From Clostridium kluyveri DSM 555 (GTDB taxonomy: Bacteria; Bacillota; Clostridia; Clostridiales; Clostridiaceae): 64,000 bases of DNA. A model generated the notes under the pieces. It was not told where the DNA came from, made no database searches, and was given only the letters and a program-made list of their open reading frames with translations. Numbering within the stretch: the first letter of the stretch is position 1; each line of letters opens with the position of its first letter. The stretch lies in NCBI RefSeq assembly GCF_000016505.1, contig NC_009706.1, positions 1-64,000 on the forward strand. Direction: 5' to 3'. Below are positions 34,487 through 43,844 of this stretch, in pieces. The position numbers were made by a program, and so were the translations under genes.

Positions 34487-34935
34487 CTAATGTTCGTAAT
34501 CTCTTAAAGCCTTTTCCATAAGGATGAAATAATTTCTTATTAAGCTTCTTTTTTCTCTTACATTTGGACTTGATTTATCATCTATACAGTGGCCATTGAT
34601 AAATGTTTGGCTGTTTCCAAAGTTAATAGTCTTTTCTTGCGATTCACCATTGCCCTAACTTGACGTGTGTAGTAAAATCAATACTTTCAATAAAATTATT
34701 ATAAACTTTTCTATTATACCGTTTGTTAAATATTCCCTAAGGTTTATCTAATTGTTTCCAAAGATTTTCAGCATTAATTACAAATCTATCTACACCATCC
34801 TGTAGCAGCTCTGGAAAAAAATTTTACAGTTTAAGACATACTTTTGCTACATGTCTATTTGAAAATAATATACCATTAAAAGCAGTTCAATTGAAAACTT
34901 TGGGTACAAAATGGGGACAATTATCTAAAAATGAA
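34487..34935 (-). pseudogene. Decayed minus-strand coding sequence, possibly a recombinase
   Basis: Three overlapping frame fragments on the minus strand make protein-like stretches that continue one another through frameshifts and stops: one ending ENLWKQLDKP, one with RQVRAMVNRKKR, and one with INGHCIDDKSSPNVREKRS that ends KALRDYEH. I cannot assign the family securely. The region begins next to tRNA-Arg(ACG), where gggtacaaaatggggacaa could be an old att junction. Confidence 0.4.
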
Positions 34936-34941
34936 CAAAAT

Positions 34942-34976
34942 AATAACCGTTGAAACTTAGTGTTTCCAACGGTTTC
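34942..34976 (-). terminator. Terminator of tRNA-Arg(ACG)
   Basis: Inverted repeat aaccgttgaaac / gtttccaacggtt with a short loop; on the minus strand it is followed by attattttg. Confidence 0.85.
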
Positions 34977-35053
34977 TGGTGCATCAGAGAGGACTTGAAC
35001 CCCCGGCACGCTGGTTCGTAGCCAACTGCTCTATCCAACTGAGCTACTGATGC
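34977..35053 (-). tRNA. tRNA-Arg (ACG)
   Basis: 77-nt cloverleaf with encoded CCA on the minus strand. Anticodon loop ctACGaa. The A34 of this tRNA is the expected substrate of TadA, encoded at 55121 in this window. Confidence 0.95.
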
Positions 35054-35246
35054 ATGTTACAGGTATTATATTAACACAAATAATATTTAAAATCAATTTT
35101 AATATTTTTACGTTTTTAGGGGGCATATGTATAAATTATTGAAAAAGAAAAGCTCATTGCAGTGCTAATTTATCACTTTAAAAAGTTTAGATTTTGTTTA
35201 TAATTAGTTTAGATAAAATAGAGATACATATTTTACAATATAATTA

Positions 35247-35258
35247 GGAAGTACTTCC
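35247..35258. promoter_or_regulatory. 12-bp perfect palindrome upstream of the secreted-protein gene
   Basis: GGAAGTACTTCC lies 29 bp before the ATG at 35287 and between a promoter-like AT-rich tract and the ribosome site aaaggag. Possible operator. Confidence 0.35.
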
Positions 35259-35286
35259 CCATAAAATATAAAAAGGAGATGAAAAA

Positions 35287-36546
35287 ATGAAGCTTAAGAA
35301 AAAAACAGCTATGGTAATAAGTTTTACAGTGGGAATTATGATGTTTGCCACCACTGCTATGGCCGAAGTAGCATCTAAAAGTGGTTATGATCAATTAAAA
35401 GATTCTTTAAAATATACTGCAGAAAATTGTACTAGCACTCTTTCAAACTTCACCGTAGATGCATCTTTCGTGGTAAAGGATAATGGAAATACCATAATGT
35501 CAGAGAGTTTAATCAATAAGTATGATATATCCAAAAATTCAGAGGAAAGTACAAATACCAGTATTAAAGGTTCTACTAAGACAGAGAGTTATTCTTATAG
35601 GGATAAAAGTGGTTATATAACTAAAAGCCCCAATGCCAATGAAAATGTGTACTATTTAACTGAATATTCCAATGAGAAAGATAAAAATCGTAGTGTGCTT
35701 GAAAATCCTTTTAAGGAAGATAAGGCGGCTGATATAGAAAAAATAGCAGATGCTCTTGTAGGAAATTTAAAAGATTCAGTAACAGTTACTGAAAAGCAAG
35801 ATGGAACTAAAGAAATATCCGGCTCTTTAAATAATACTCAAATTCCCACTCTCATAAATGCTCTTACATCTTTTCAGTTTAAAAGTTCCTATGGGAATAC
35901 AAATAACAGCGAAGATGTTATACCTAAACTAACAAAAAATATTTTTGTAAATGGTATAAAAGGCAATATGACTACTGATAAAAATGGTTTGATTAAAACT
36001 ATTTTAGCTTCTGGGACTTTAAATGGTACGGATAAAACTGGTACCGAGCATCAGGTTACTTTAGAGATTCTAGTAAAAATAGGAGATATAAATTCAACTA
36101 CTGTAACAAAACCTGATTTATCTAAAGAAAAGGTAGTAAAGAATATAGAGAAAGATTATACTAAGTTAACTAATCCTCAGAAATATGAAGGAAAATATAC
36201 ATCAGATATTATAGTAGAAGATGATGATAAATTTACAAAAATAGGAGAAGCTATTGTGAACATTGAGAAAATAGATAACAAGACCATAACTGGAAGTTAC
36301 TCTAAAGAGTATTTAAAGGAATATGAAAATTATGCAAATGGTAATGAAAGTGTAAAATTTACTGGGACTTTAGGTGAAAATCAAGATAACTTTAGTGGTA
36401 AATTCAATGGTACAACAGAATCCAATGAAAAGGTATCTGGAGATATTTATATTCAGCCTAATAATGCAAGTATATATTTTAATATTGGCAACTATGAAAA
36501 TCCAAATGTAATATTAGACGGTACCTATAGGAAAGTATTAAACTAA
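35287..36546 (+). CDS. Secreted protein of unknown function
   Basis: A typical signal peptide (MKLKKKTAMVISFTVGIMMF then TTAMAE, cleavage likely after AMA) precedes about 390 polar residues rich in Ser, Thr, Asn and Lys. I see no known domain. The C-terminal part has repeated beta-type stretches such as ANIT-like IEKIDNKTITGSY, VKFTGTLGE and VSGDIYIQ, suggesting a beta-sheet fold. It precedes an ABC transporter/two-component operon and may be its envelope partner, but that is inferred from position. AAAGGAG ribosome site. Confidence 0.75.
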   Translation: MKLKKKTAMVISFTVGIMMFATTAMAEVASKSGYDQLKDSLKYTAENCTSTLSNFTVDASFVVKDNGNTIMSESLINKYDISKNSEESTNTSIKGSTKTESYSYRDKSGYITKSPNANENVYYLTEYSNEKDKNRSVLENPFKEDKAADIEKIADALVGNLKDSVTVTEKQDGTKEISGSLNNTQIPTLINALTSFQFKSSYGNTNNSEDVIPKLTKNIFVNGIKGNMTTDKNGLIKTILASGTLNGTDKTGTEHQVTLEILVKIGDINSTTVTKPDLSKEKVVKNIEKDYTKLTNPQKYEGKYTSDIIVEDDDKFTKIGEAIVNIEKIDNKTITGSYSKEYLKEYENYANGNESVKFTGTLGENQDNFSGKFNGTTESNEKVSGDIYIQPNNASIYFNIGNYENPNVILDGTYRKVLN

Positions 36547-36570
36547 ATCTTAGGATAAAATATATATTAA

Positions 36571-36608
36571 AAACAATTTGTCGGAATATTGCCGGCAAAT
36601 TGTTTCCA
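36571..36608 (+). terminator. Stem-loop after the secreted-protein gene
   Basis: aaacaatttg (36571-36580) pairs perfectly with caaattgttt (36596-36605). Probable terminator separating this gene from the ABC operon. Confidence 0.65.
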
Positions 36609-36619
36609 AATCAAGTGAT

Positions 36620-36700
36620 TCAAAGGTTCAGGTAGAGTTTGCTATAGAGAAATACTTATCTCTTACTTTGAGGAAGATGTGAGTATTAGCAATGGCAGTG
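36620..36700 (+). repeat. Dispersed intergenic repeat, copy B
   Basis: Contains ggttcaggtagag, cttatctcttactttgagg and aagatgtgagtattagcaa. Related to 55590-55622 in the same orientation and to 22161-22234 in mixed orientation. Lies in the leader of the ABC operon. Confidence 0.55.
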
Positions 36701-36737
36701 TTGGGATAAATAAGACCAAATTTTAGGAGGAATTTAA

Positions 36738-37463
36738 ATGGAAAAAGTTATTGAATTAATTAATTTATCTAAAGTATATAAAAATGGAAGGGGTATACAA
36801 AATGTTGATTTAGATATATATAGAGGCCAGATTTTTGGTTTTTTGGGGCCAAACGGTGCAGGAAAAACCACTGCCATGAAAATAATGACGGGACTTGTAA
36901 AACCAGATAGGGGAGATGTGAAAATATTAGGTTATAGTATATTGGAGGAATTTGAAAAGGCTATTTATAAGGTAGGGTGTATTATAGAAAATGCAGAAGC
37001 TTATTCCTATTTAACAGCTTTTGAAAATTTAAGGCAATTTTCTAGATATTACAACAATATAGATGATACTAAAATTGAAGAGGTTTTAGATATGGTAGGG
37101 CTTCTAAAATATAAAGATGAAAAACCTGAAAAATTTTCTTTGGGAATGAAACAAAGGCTTGGAATTGCATCTTCAATTCTATGTGATCCTGAAATTGTAA
37201 TTTTGGATGAGCCTTTAAATGGTTTGGATGTGGAAGGGATGATTGATGTAAGAAACATAATAAAAAATTTAGCAGAAAATAAAAATACTACTTTTTTTAT
37301 TTCTAGTCACCTAATACATGATATCGAATTAACTTGTACACATATTGGTGTTTTGTATAATGGAAATCTTATCAATGTAGATACTACTAAAAATATATTG
37401 AATAATTATGCTTCCTTGGAAAATTATTTTATAAGTGAGGTAGATAGAAATGACAGGAATTAA
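36738..37463 (+). CDS. ABC transporter ATP-binding protein
   Basis: A 241-residue ATPase with Walker A GPNGAGKTTA, signature SLGMKQRLGIASS, Walker B IVILDEPLNGLD and the H-loop SSHLIHDIE. The sequence type matches the lantibiotic/bacitracin immunity or ABC-2 class. Its gene overlaps the permease gene by 14 nt. With the downstream kinase and regulator it forms a sensor-linked export module. Substrate unknown. Confidence 0.93.
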   Translation: MEKVIELINLSKVYKNGRGIQNVDLDIYRGQIFGFLGPNGAGKTTAMKIMTGLVKPDRGDVKILGYSILEEFEKAIYKVGCIIENAEAYSYLTAFENLRQFSRYYNNIDDTKIEEVLDMVGLLKYKDEKPEKFSLGMKQRLGIASSILCDPEIVILDEPLNGLDVEGMIDVRNIIKNLAENKNTTFFISSHLIHDIELTCTHIGVLYNGNLINVDTTKNILNNYASLENYFISEVDRNDRN

Positions 37464-38202
37464 AGCAACCCTAATAAATGAGTTGGAAAAATTATATAAA
37501 AATAAAAAAGTTTTAATAGTAGCTGTACTGTCCATAATATTTATTATAATTGGACAAGTTTTTATTTTAGTGGTAAGAAATAATTTTGGCCTTAAAGGTG
37601 TTTCTAGTACGGAGTTTCCCTTGCTGGTTCTCTCAGTATTTATAAACACACTGCTACCCTTGTTTATAGCTCTTATTACTATTGATAGTTTTTCTGGTGA
37701 GTTCTCTAATAATACTATGAAAATATGTTTAACAAAACCCGTTTCAAGATTAAAGCTTTTTATTGTAAAAATAAGTGCAATAATTGTAATTATATTTATA
37801 ACTTTGATGGTTATAATGTTTTTTTCTATAATATCAGGACTAATTTTTAATGCTAATTCTTTTACTTGGGAGAACATTATTAAAATAATAATTTCATACA
37901 TGGTAACTTTGATACCTATGATAATCCTATGCCTTATGATTGTTCTGTTTACAAATATATTAAAAAGTGGAATAGCTGTATTTTTTCTTTCTGTGCTAGT
38001 GTTTATTTTATTTAAAGTACTTGCTGTTTTCTTTCCATCATATTCTGGAATTTTGTTTACATCCATTATGGGATGGCACACTTTGTGGCTTATGGATAAT
38101 ATACCATTTATAAAGATATTTCGTAATTTTATAATGATGTTAAGTTATATTATAATATTATTTACAACAGCTTATTATATGTTTGACAAAAAAGATTTTT
38201 AA
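37450..38202 (+). CDS. ABC-2-type transporter permease
   Basis: A 250-residue membrane protein with about six hydrophobic helices and a short cytoplasmic N-terminus (TLINELEKLYKNKK), the usual form of ABC-2 permeases of antibiotic-peptide exporters. Starts inside the ATPase gene (14-nt overlap) and is followed after 13 nt by the kinase gene. Partner of 36738-37463. Confidence 0.88.
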   Translation: MTGIKATLINELEKLYKNKKVLIVAVLSIIFIIIGQVFILVVRNNFGLKGVSSTEFPLLVLSVFINTLLPLFIALITIDSFSGEFSNNTMKICLTKPVSRLKLFIVKISAIIVIIFITLMVIMFFSIISGLIFNANSFTWENIIKIIISYMVTLIPMIILCLMIVLFTNILKSGIAVFFLSVLVFILFKVLAVFFPSYSGILFTSIMGWHTLWLMDNIPFIKIFRNFIMMLSYIIILFTTAYYMFDKKDF

Positions 38203-38215
38203 GGTGTGAATTTAT

Positions 38216-39652
38216 ATGGATATAAAAAGACGAATGATTCTTTATAATACTTTAACAATAATAATTCCCTTTATAATTGCAAGCATAATTGCAATTATAT
38301 TTGTATCATTATCTTCAAAATTTTTTGATACTAGTATAAACTATGATGAATTTAAAGAATCTGCATACGTAAGGTCCGAATTATTGAATACAGTAAGAGA
38401 AATATCCAAATCTAATATTAAAAATATAAAAGGTACAGAATTTGAAAAGTTTTTAAATCAAAAACTTGCACTTATAGATGGTAAAATTATAATAATAAAA
38501 AATGACAGTATTATATTTTATTCTGACAATATGGATAAAATGGATATAGAAAATTCCTTAAGTGAGGCAAATAATAAGTCTTCAAAAAATCTGGTAACCA
38601 TAGGAAATATTCATTATTCTGTAAAGTCTTTTCCCCTTCAGTTTAATGATGATCTGCAAGGAAAAGTAATATTTTTAGTTCCTATAAAAAAAGAAACAGA
38701 TGTTTTGAAAAACTTTATAATAGCCATTTTAGCTATATTTTTGATTTCCTCTGTTCTAACAAGTATTCTTGTATCGTATATATTTTCAAAAAAAATATTG
38801 ACTCCCATAACATTATTAAAAGAATCCATGTCAAAAATACGAGATGGAGAATTAAATTTTGAAATTGCAGAAACGGGAGATAAAGAAATAAGAGAACTTT
38901 GTACTGATTTTGAACAGATGAGGATAAAATTGAAAGATTCAATTAATGCAAAAATGAAATATGATGATAACAGAAAATTACTTATTTCCAGTATATCTCA
39001 TGATTTAAAAACTCCAATAACTTCTATAGAAGGATATGTTCAGGGAATTTTAGACGGTGTAGCTAACACTCCTGAAAAACTAGAACATTATTTAAAAACC
39101 ATACATAAAAAAACAATACAAATTGACAATATGATAGATGATTTGCTTTTATATTCTAAGTTAAATTTAAAACAGATTCCCTTCAACTACGAAAGGACAG
39201 ATATTGTGGATTATTTTAATTACTGTATTCTTGAAAATGAACCAGAACTTAATAAATTTAACATAAAAATAAACTTACAAAATCACTTGAAAAATTCAAA
39301 ATATGTTATGATAGATAAAGAGAGGTTCATGAGGGTTATATTAAATATAATTGATAACTCCAGAAAATACATGGATAAAGAAGAAGGAAAAATAATTATA
39401 TTTCTCAGAGAAACTGCTTCAAGTATAATAATTGAGATAAAAGATAATGGATGTGGCATTAATGAAAATGATGTAAATAAAATATTTAATAAATTCTATA
39501 GAGGAGATTCTTCAAGAAGCAATGCTTCAGGAAGTGGTTTAGGTCTTGCAATATCAAAACAAATTGTAGAAGGCCATAATGGTAAGATATGGGCTGTATC
39601 TAATGAACTCAAAGGAACAAGTATACTAATATCTATTGGAAAAGTTAGTTAA
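38216..39652 (+). CDS. Sensor histidine kinase with HAMP domain
   Basis: Two membrane helices flank an extracytoplasmic domain of about 130 residues (roughly 35-165). A HAMP linker (SYIFSKKILTPITLLKESM) leads to the dimerisation box SSISHDLKTPITSIEGYVQG, with the phospho-histidine, then N-box IIDNSRKYM and G-boxes DNGCGI and GSGLGLAISKQI. Located in the same operon as the transporter, which it probably senses through or with. 478 residues. Confidence 0.93.
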   Translation: MDIKRRMILYNTLTIIIPFIIASIIAIIFVSLSSKFFDTSINYDEFKESAYVRSELLNTVREISKSNIKNIKGTEFEKFLNQKLALIDGKIIIIKNDSIIFYSDNMDKMDIENSLSEANNKSSKNLVTIGNIHYSVKSFPLQFNDDLQGKVIFLVPIKKETDVLKNFIIAILAIFLISSVLTSILVSYIFSKKILTPITLLKESMSKIRDGELNFEIAETGDKEIRELCTDFEQMRIKLKDSINAKMKYDDNRKLLISSISHDLKTPITSIEGYVQGILDGVANTPEKLEHYLKTIHKKTIQIDNMIDDLLLYSKLNLKQIPFNYERTDIVDYFNYCILENEPELNKFNIKINLQNHLKNSKYVMIDKERFMRVILNIIDNSRKYMDKEEGKIIIFLRETASSIIIEIKDNGCGINENDVNKIFNKFYRGDSSRSNASGSGLGLAISKQIVEGHNGKIWAVSNELKGTSILISIGKVS

Positions 39653-39738
39653 GAGATTTATATCAGGACAATCTTTCCTTTAATCAATATAAAAAACAAA
39701 TTAAATATATAATACCAAATATATGAAAGAGGTTATTT

Positions 39739-40428
39739 ATGAGAAAGATTTTAATAATTGAAGATGATTTAAGTATAGCAGAACTTCAAAAGGATTATCT
39801 TGAATTAGAAGGATTCGAAGTTACCATATGTACAGAAGGAGTAAAAGGACTAAATACGTTAAATAATAATAAATTTGATTTATTGATTCTAGATATAATG
39901 CTTCCTAAAATTAATGGTTATAGTATTTTGCGTAGTATACAAGATAAGAAGGACATTCCTGTACTTTTAGTTTCTGCTAAAAAAGAGGAAATTGATAAAA
40001 TTAAGGGATTCACTTTAGGAGCAGATGATTATATTACAAAGCCTTTTAGTCCTGGTGAACTAGTGGCAAGGGTTAAATCACATATTCAAAATTATGAAAG
40101 AATAAAAAGTAAATTTAATTTAAAGCATAATAAATTAATAATAAGAGGACTAGAAATACTAAAGGATTCCAGACAGGTTTTTGTAAATGGCAAGGAAATT
40201 ACTTTGGCCCAAAAAGAGTTTGATATTTTACTTTATATGGCGGAAAATCCCAACAGAGTATTCAATAGAGAAGAACTTTTTGAAAAAATATGGGGTCTTG
40301 GCTCTATGGGAGATAATGCCACAGTTACAGTACATATAAGAAGGATACGTGAAAAGATAGAACCTTATCCGTCTAAGCCTCAATACATAGAAACAGTGTG
40401 GGGGGCAGGTTACAGGCTTAGAGTTTAA
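39739..40428 (+). CDS. OmpR-family response regulator
   Basis: A 229-residue regulator with the acidic pair IIEDDLS, phospho-acceptor D in LLILDIMLPKINGY, K in DYITKPF and a C-terminal winged helix ending KPQYIETVWGAGYRL. Cognate of the kinase encoded 86 nt upstream. Likely controls the transporter genes and perhaps the secreted protein. Sequence is related to the VanR-like regulator at 23060 but composition is native low-GC. Confidence 0.93.
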   Translation: MRKILIIEDDLSIAELQKDYLELEGFEVTICTEGVKGLNTLNNNKFDLLILDIMLPKINGYSILRSIQDKKDIPVLLVSAKKEEIDKIKGFTLGADDYITKPFSPGELVARVKSHIQNYERIKSKFNLKHNKLIIRGLEILKDSRQVFVNGKEITLAQKEFDILLYMAENPNRVFNREELFEKIWGLGSMGDNATVTVHIRRIREKIEPYPSKPQYIETVWGAGYRLRV

Positions 40429-40521
40429 TATAAATCAAACATATTAAATATTTTTGAGAGTGGGTGTATTAAACTGACTTATTATGTATTAACAAGTGTA
40501 TTCATACTATTATTTGGAGCT

Positions 40522-41625
40522 TTGAATTATTATATAGGACTTTTGGGGTGGCATCTCCTTAGTATGAATATATCTTTTTTCAATCAAAATATCTATTGGA
40601 TATTTTTTTCTATTATAGTTATATGTGTAATTATTGGGATTACTGCAAATAAGTTTCTACCCTATTTTCTCCGAAGCAGTTTTTATGTTCTGGGTTACTA
40701 TTGGCTGGCCGCTTTATCTTACTTTATAATATTCATTATAATCTTTAATATTATTGTTTTTTTAAATAAGATCATACATTTTTCTAAAAATCTAATTAGT
40801 GCTAACTTTGTTTTCAGTAATTTATTTATAATATGTGTTGTTATAGTAACAATAACTTTACTTATATATGGCACATTTAATGCTAAAAAGCTTAAAATAA
40901 AAACATATAATGTAAATATACCTAAAAATGAAACTATTTTGAAAGAACTTAATATAGTTATGATATCTGATATACATATTAGTAACATAGATGACAAAAG
41001 ACAGAACAAAATAATCAATGTTATAAACAATTTAAATCCAGATATTGTTTTTATTGTAGGAGATATACTGGATGATATAATACCTTTTGTGGAATATAAA
41101 ATGATGGATGATTTTCATAAAATCAACAGTAAATATGGTGTATATGCCTGCTTGGGAAACCACGACTACTTAAATGGAGATTTATCATATATGATAGATA
41201 AACTTAATGAGTCAAAGATTAATGTACTTAGAGATAGTGTGGTAGAGATAGCACACAGCTTTTATATCATTGGACGTGAAGATAAGTCTTATGAAATGAT
41301 AAGTAAACAAAAACGAATAAAATTATCAAACATTGTGGAAAGGATAAACAGTAAATTACCAATAATTATGTTAGATCATCAACCAATAGATATTCCTGAA
41401 GCAGAGGATGCTGGAATCGATTTACAGTTATCTGGTCACACTCACAAGGGACAATTTTTCCCTTTTAATTTTATAACAAATAAGCTTTTTAAAGTTCATT
41501 ATGGATATCTGAGAACGGGAAGATTACAGGTTGTAGTATCCTGTGGTGCTGGCACATGGGGACCTCCTATACGAATAGGTTCAACCTCTGAGGTAGTAAA
41601 TATTATTGTGAAATTTCAAAAGTAG
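40522..41625 (+). CDS. Membrane-anchored metallophosphoesterase, start uncertain
   Basis: Four to five hydrophobic helices (first 130 residues) followed by a calcineurin-type phosphoesterase domain: VMISDIHISN, VGDILDD, GNHDYLNG and SGHTHKGQFFP supply the metal ligands. Related to YkoE/YaeI-type proteins of unknown substrate. The formal TTG start at 40522 lacks a good ribosome site. The frame is open back to about 40440 and codons from 40468 (ATT AAA CTG ACT) would complete the first helix, so a non-AUG start near 40468, after gggtg, is possible. Confidence 0.82.
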   Translation: MNYYIGLLGWHLLSMNISFFNQNIYWIFFSIIVICVIIGITANKFLPYFLRSSFYVLGYYWLAALSYFIIFIIIFNIIVFLNKIIHFSKNLISANFVFSNLFIICVVIVTITLLIYGTFNAKKLKIKTYNVNIPKNETILKELNIVMISDIHISNIDDKRQNKIINVINNLNPDIVFIVGDILDDIIPFVEYKMMDDFHKINSKYGVYACLGNHDYLNGDLSYMIDKLNESKINVLRDSVVEIAHSFYIIGREDKSYEMISKQKRIKLSNIVERINSKLPIIMLDHQPIDIPEAEDAGIDLQLSGHTHKGQFFPFNFITNKLFKVHYGYLRTGRLQVVVSCGAGTWGPPIRIGSTSEVVNIIVKFQK

Positions 41626-41740
41626 ATATTTTAATTAACCTATTAGTATTTATTCAGGACTTAAATTCGCTGATATTTTACACTAAAGCTCCTTGAAAGA
41701 GAAATATACACTGCTTTGTATCCTTGGATAAATTTTAGGT

Positions 41741-42622
41741 TCACTTGATTAAAATAGTATTTATATAGTCAAAAACAGAACGCGAAACACCATTATAATT
41801 AGGAAATAAGGTTGCACCTGAAATACCATATAATTTACATAGCTTCAGTATCTCCACAGAATATTTAACAGGAAGCGTTATTTTCCACAAAGGTGTATCT
41901 GGTGTATTTTCAAACTCATTTTCTAGAAATTTGGGAGAAAATATATCCCCCATTTTACCCGGTTGTTTTAGAAAGGTAAATAGACCAGACTGAGCAGCAA
42001 GATTGTTGCTAGTTGAACCTGGAACTTTAATTAATTTAATATTCTTGTATAACTTAATCTTTTCTATATCTAAAGCCCATACTGCTAATTTTTTATCATT
42101 ATTTTCCTCATAATGTTTCAAGGCTGATGAAGCAGCAAAATATGCAGCTATATATGAACGTTTTGACCAGTCAATAAGACTGGTTGGTACTCCACAATGC
42201 TGTGCTAATGCCATTAATTCTAATAATTCCTCACTGGGCCAATTTGATGGATCAATAAAAGATTTATCATTGCCATCTCCTACTTTAAAATCTAGATACC
42301 TTTTTCGAAATTCCAGAGAATCATTTATAATACTGATTCCTATAGAATCACACTGATCCACAAAATAATTTAATATCATAAGTTCATTATGTACTTGCTC
42401 TTCACATTTTATGTGGATTTTATGATTGATTTTTTTATTAATTCTCAATATACTAGGAACTAAAGGCCATGTATCATCTCTTTGACCTCTGTAAATAAAT
42501 CTTCCTCTTTTATTTCCTAAAGGCCTCTCAGGACATAGCTCCTTCCAAAATTCATCAATATTATCACATTCTTTTAAAAGATATCTTTTATATTGATTTA
42601 TAGACATATATACGCATCTCAC
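41741..42622 (-). CDS. FRG-domain protein
   Basis: A 293-residue protein with both FRG hallmarks: FIYRGQRDDTWPLVPSILR near residue 42 and LMALAQHCGVPTSLIDWSKR around 140, followed by AAYFAA. FRG proteins are common in accessory regions of bacterial genomes; their biochemical activity is not established and some sit in defence loci. The start could be ATG 42622 (GGAG four bases upstream) or ATG 42607. It is the only gene of its kind here. Confidence 0.82.
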   Translation of the reverse strand: MRCVYMSINQYKRYLLKECDNIDEFWKELCPERPLGNKRGRFIYRGQRDDTWPLVPSILRINKKINHKIHIKCEEQVHNELMILNYFVDQCDSIGISIINDSLEFRKRYLDFKVGDGNDKSFIDPSNWPSEELLELMALAQHCGVPTSLIDWSKRSYIAAYFAASSALKHYEENNDKKLAVWALDIEKIKLYKNIKLIKVPGSTSNNLAAQSGLFTFLKQPGKMGDIFSPKFLENEFENTPDTPLWKITLPVKYSVEILKLCKLYGISGATLFPNYNGVSRSVFDYINTILIK

Positions 42623-42643
42623 TCCGTTGATTTACACAAGTAT

Positions 42644-43030
42644 TTAAGAAAATGTCCATACTTTATTCATTATGTAATTAAACATACCTGTAGAAATGGT
42701 TGATATTAACTGTGAAAGCACGCTATCTAAGCCAATATTATTTACTAGTGTAAATAATATTATAGAATTAAACAAGAGAGAAATTATATTCACAATAATA
42801 AATTTACTAAATAATATGACAATCTTCTTATTAGACTTAAATACCCAAATTTTATCCAGTATAAATCCATTTATAATTCCAAGAAAATACGCTATAACAT
42901 TTGATATCATATAATTAACACCAATTTGTATGAGAATATTATAAATAAGTAATGTTATTAATGTATTTATTGTTCCTGAAATGGCATATTTTATAAATTT
43001 TTCTTTTTTTAATAATAACTCCAATATCAT
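42644..43030 (-). CDS. GtrA-family membrane protein
   Basis: About 128 residues with four hydrophobic helices. KYAISGTINTLITLLIYN and NFIL-like INGFILDKIWVFKS, together with the ending NYIMNKVWTFS, are the family signature. GtrA proteins are thought to help flip undecaprenyl-linked sugars or interact with glycosyltransferases in the membrane. The second ATG (43030) is chosen because GGAG lies six bases before it; the first ATG at 43042 has no ribosome site. Followed on the minus strand by the FRG gene after about 21 nt. Confidence 0.85.
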   Translation of the reverse strand: MILELLLKKEKFIKYAISGTINTLITLLIYNILIQIGVNYMISNVIAYFLGIINGFILDKIWVFKSNKKIVILFSKFIIVNIISLLFNSIILFTLVNNIGLDSVLSQLISTISTGMFNYIMNKVWTFS

Positions 43031-43042
43031 AGCTATCTCCAT

Positions 43043-43359
43043 AGTTTATAATATTATTATAAAAATATTATATGAACCTTAATAATTACTTAAAATTAAA
43101 TGTTTAATATAACTATAATATTATAATTAAATATAAAAAATAGGAACCACTAAAATAAGTTTTATTATCTTAGGCTTTCCTATTTTTTTGAAAATATTCC
43201 TGTGAATTTAAATGTCTTAAAAATTTATATTTTTATTAGGAGGTAGTTTTATTATATTGATTTTATATCTTATGTTTTGTTATTATATTATTTATCTTTA
43301 AAAATATGAAATATTATTAATGCCGTATATATTAAACGTTTTTATATTTATAATAAATA
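43043..43359. other. AT-rich gap with terminator
   Basis: Contains the hairpin listed below and, on the plus strand, AGGAGGT at 43238 followed by a 14-codon hydrophobic frame from a TTG at 43257, too short to call. No other gene is seen. Confidence 0.4.
43135..43191. terminator. Stem-loop with A and T runs
   Basis: aaaaaataggaa (43135-43146) pairs with ttcctatttttt (43178-43189). Works in either direction, most simply for the small gene or other transcript arriving from the right. Confidence 0.7.
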
Positions 43360-43437
43360 TTATTGAATAATATACATTAAATATAAAGCTGCAACTACAA
43401 CTAATATAATGCCTATGGTACTTAAAAATTTTTTCAT
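43360..43437 (-). CDS. 25-residue single-helix membrane peptide
   Basis: An ATG at 43437 on the minus strand follows AAGGGGGA with about six bases spacing and reads a 25-codon peptide: two lysines and a phenylalanine, then a helix rich in I, V, L and A (GIILVVVAALYLMYII), ending in Q. The pattern, a charged N-terminus plus one membrane helix, fits a small membrane protein or toxin-like peptide. No homolog can be checked here. Confidence 0.5.
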   Translation of the reverse strand: MKKFLSTIGIILVVVAALYLMYIIQ

Positions 43438-43844
43438 AAAAATTCCCCCTTAAAATATGCATTTTATTATATTTCAATGTAACATTAATTACTTATGGTT
43501 ACAGATAATAAACTAGTTTTGTACATAAAAAGCAATTCTACCTCCTAAAATATTCAATGAATTCAATGTAAAAAGGGCATAAAAGACAATTAATATCCAT
43601 ATCAAAGTGTATAGTGTAATATATCTATAATTTATAATTACGTGTAAAAATACAAAATAATTACTTTAATAATGCAGACTTAAAATCCAAACTATAAAAA
43701 TTTTAAATAAATAGTTCATAGTTATAAATATAAAAGATTGTTGTACTTGAAATCCTCTTATTTCTAATGTAGCATAAAATATGTATGGTGATAAGTCGAT
43801 TATTTTAATTAATTTAATCTGTTTTTACGATTGGATGTGATTTA
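43438..43844. other. Gap before the LysR-type gene
   Basis: Very AT-rich. Apart from the ribosome site of the small peptide gene (43443-43451) and presumably the LysR promoter I see no feature. Confidence 0.4.

Noticed and set aside
37329..38081. A 250-codon open frame on the minus strand inside the ABC permease gene
   Set aside because: It is antisense to a well-supported membrane protein with a clear family pattern and translation coupling; hydrophobic codons often leave the other strand open.
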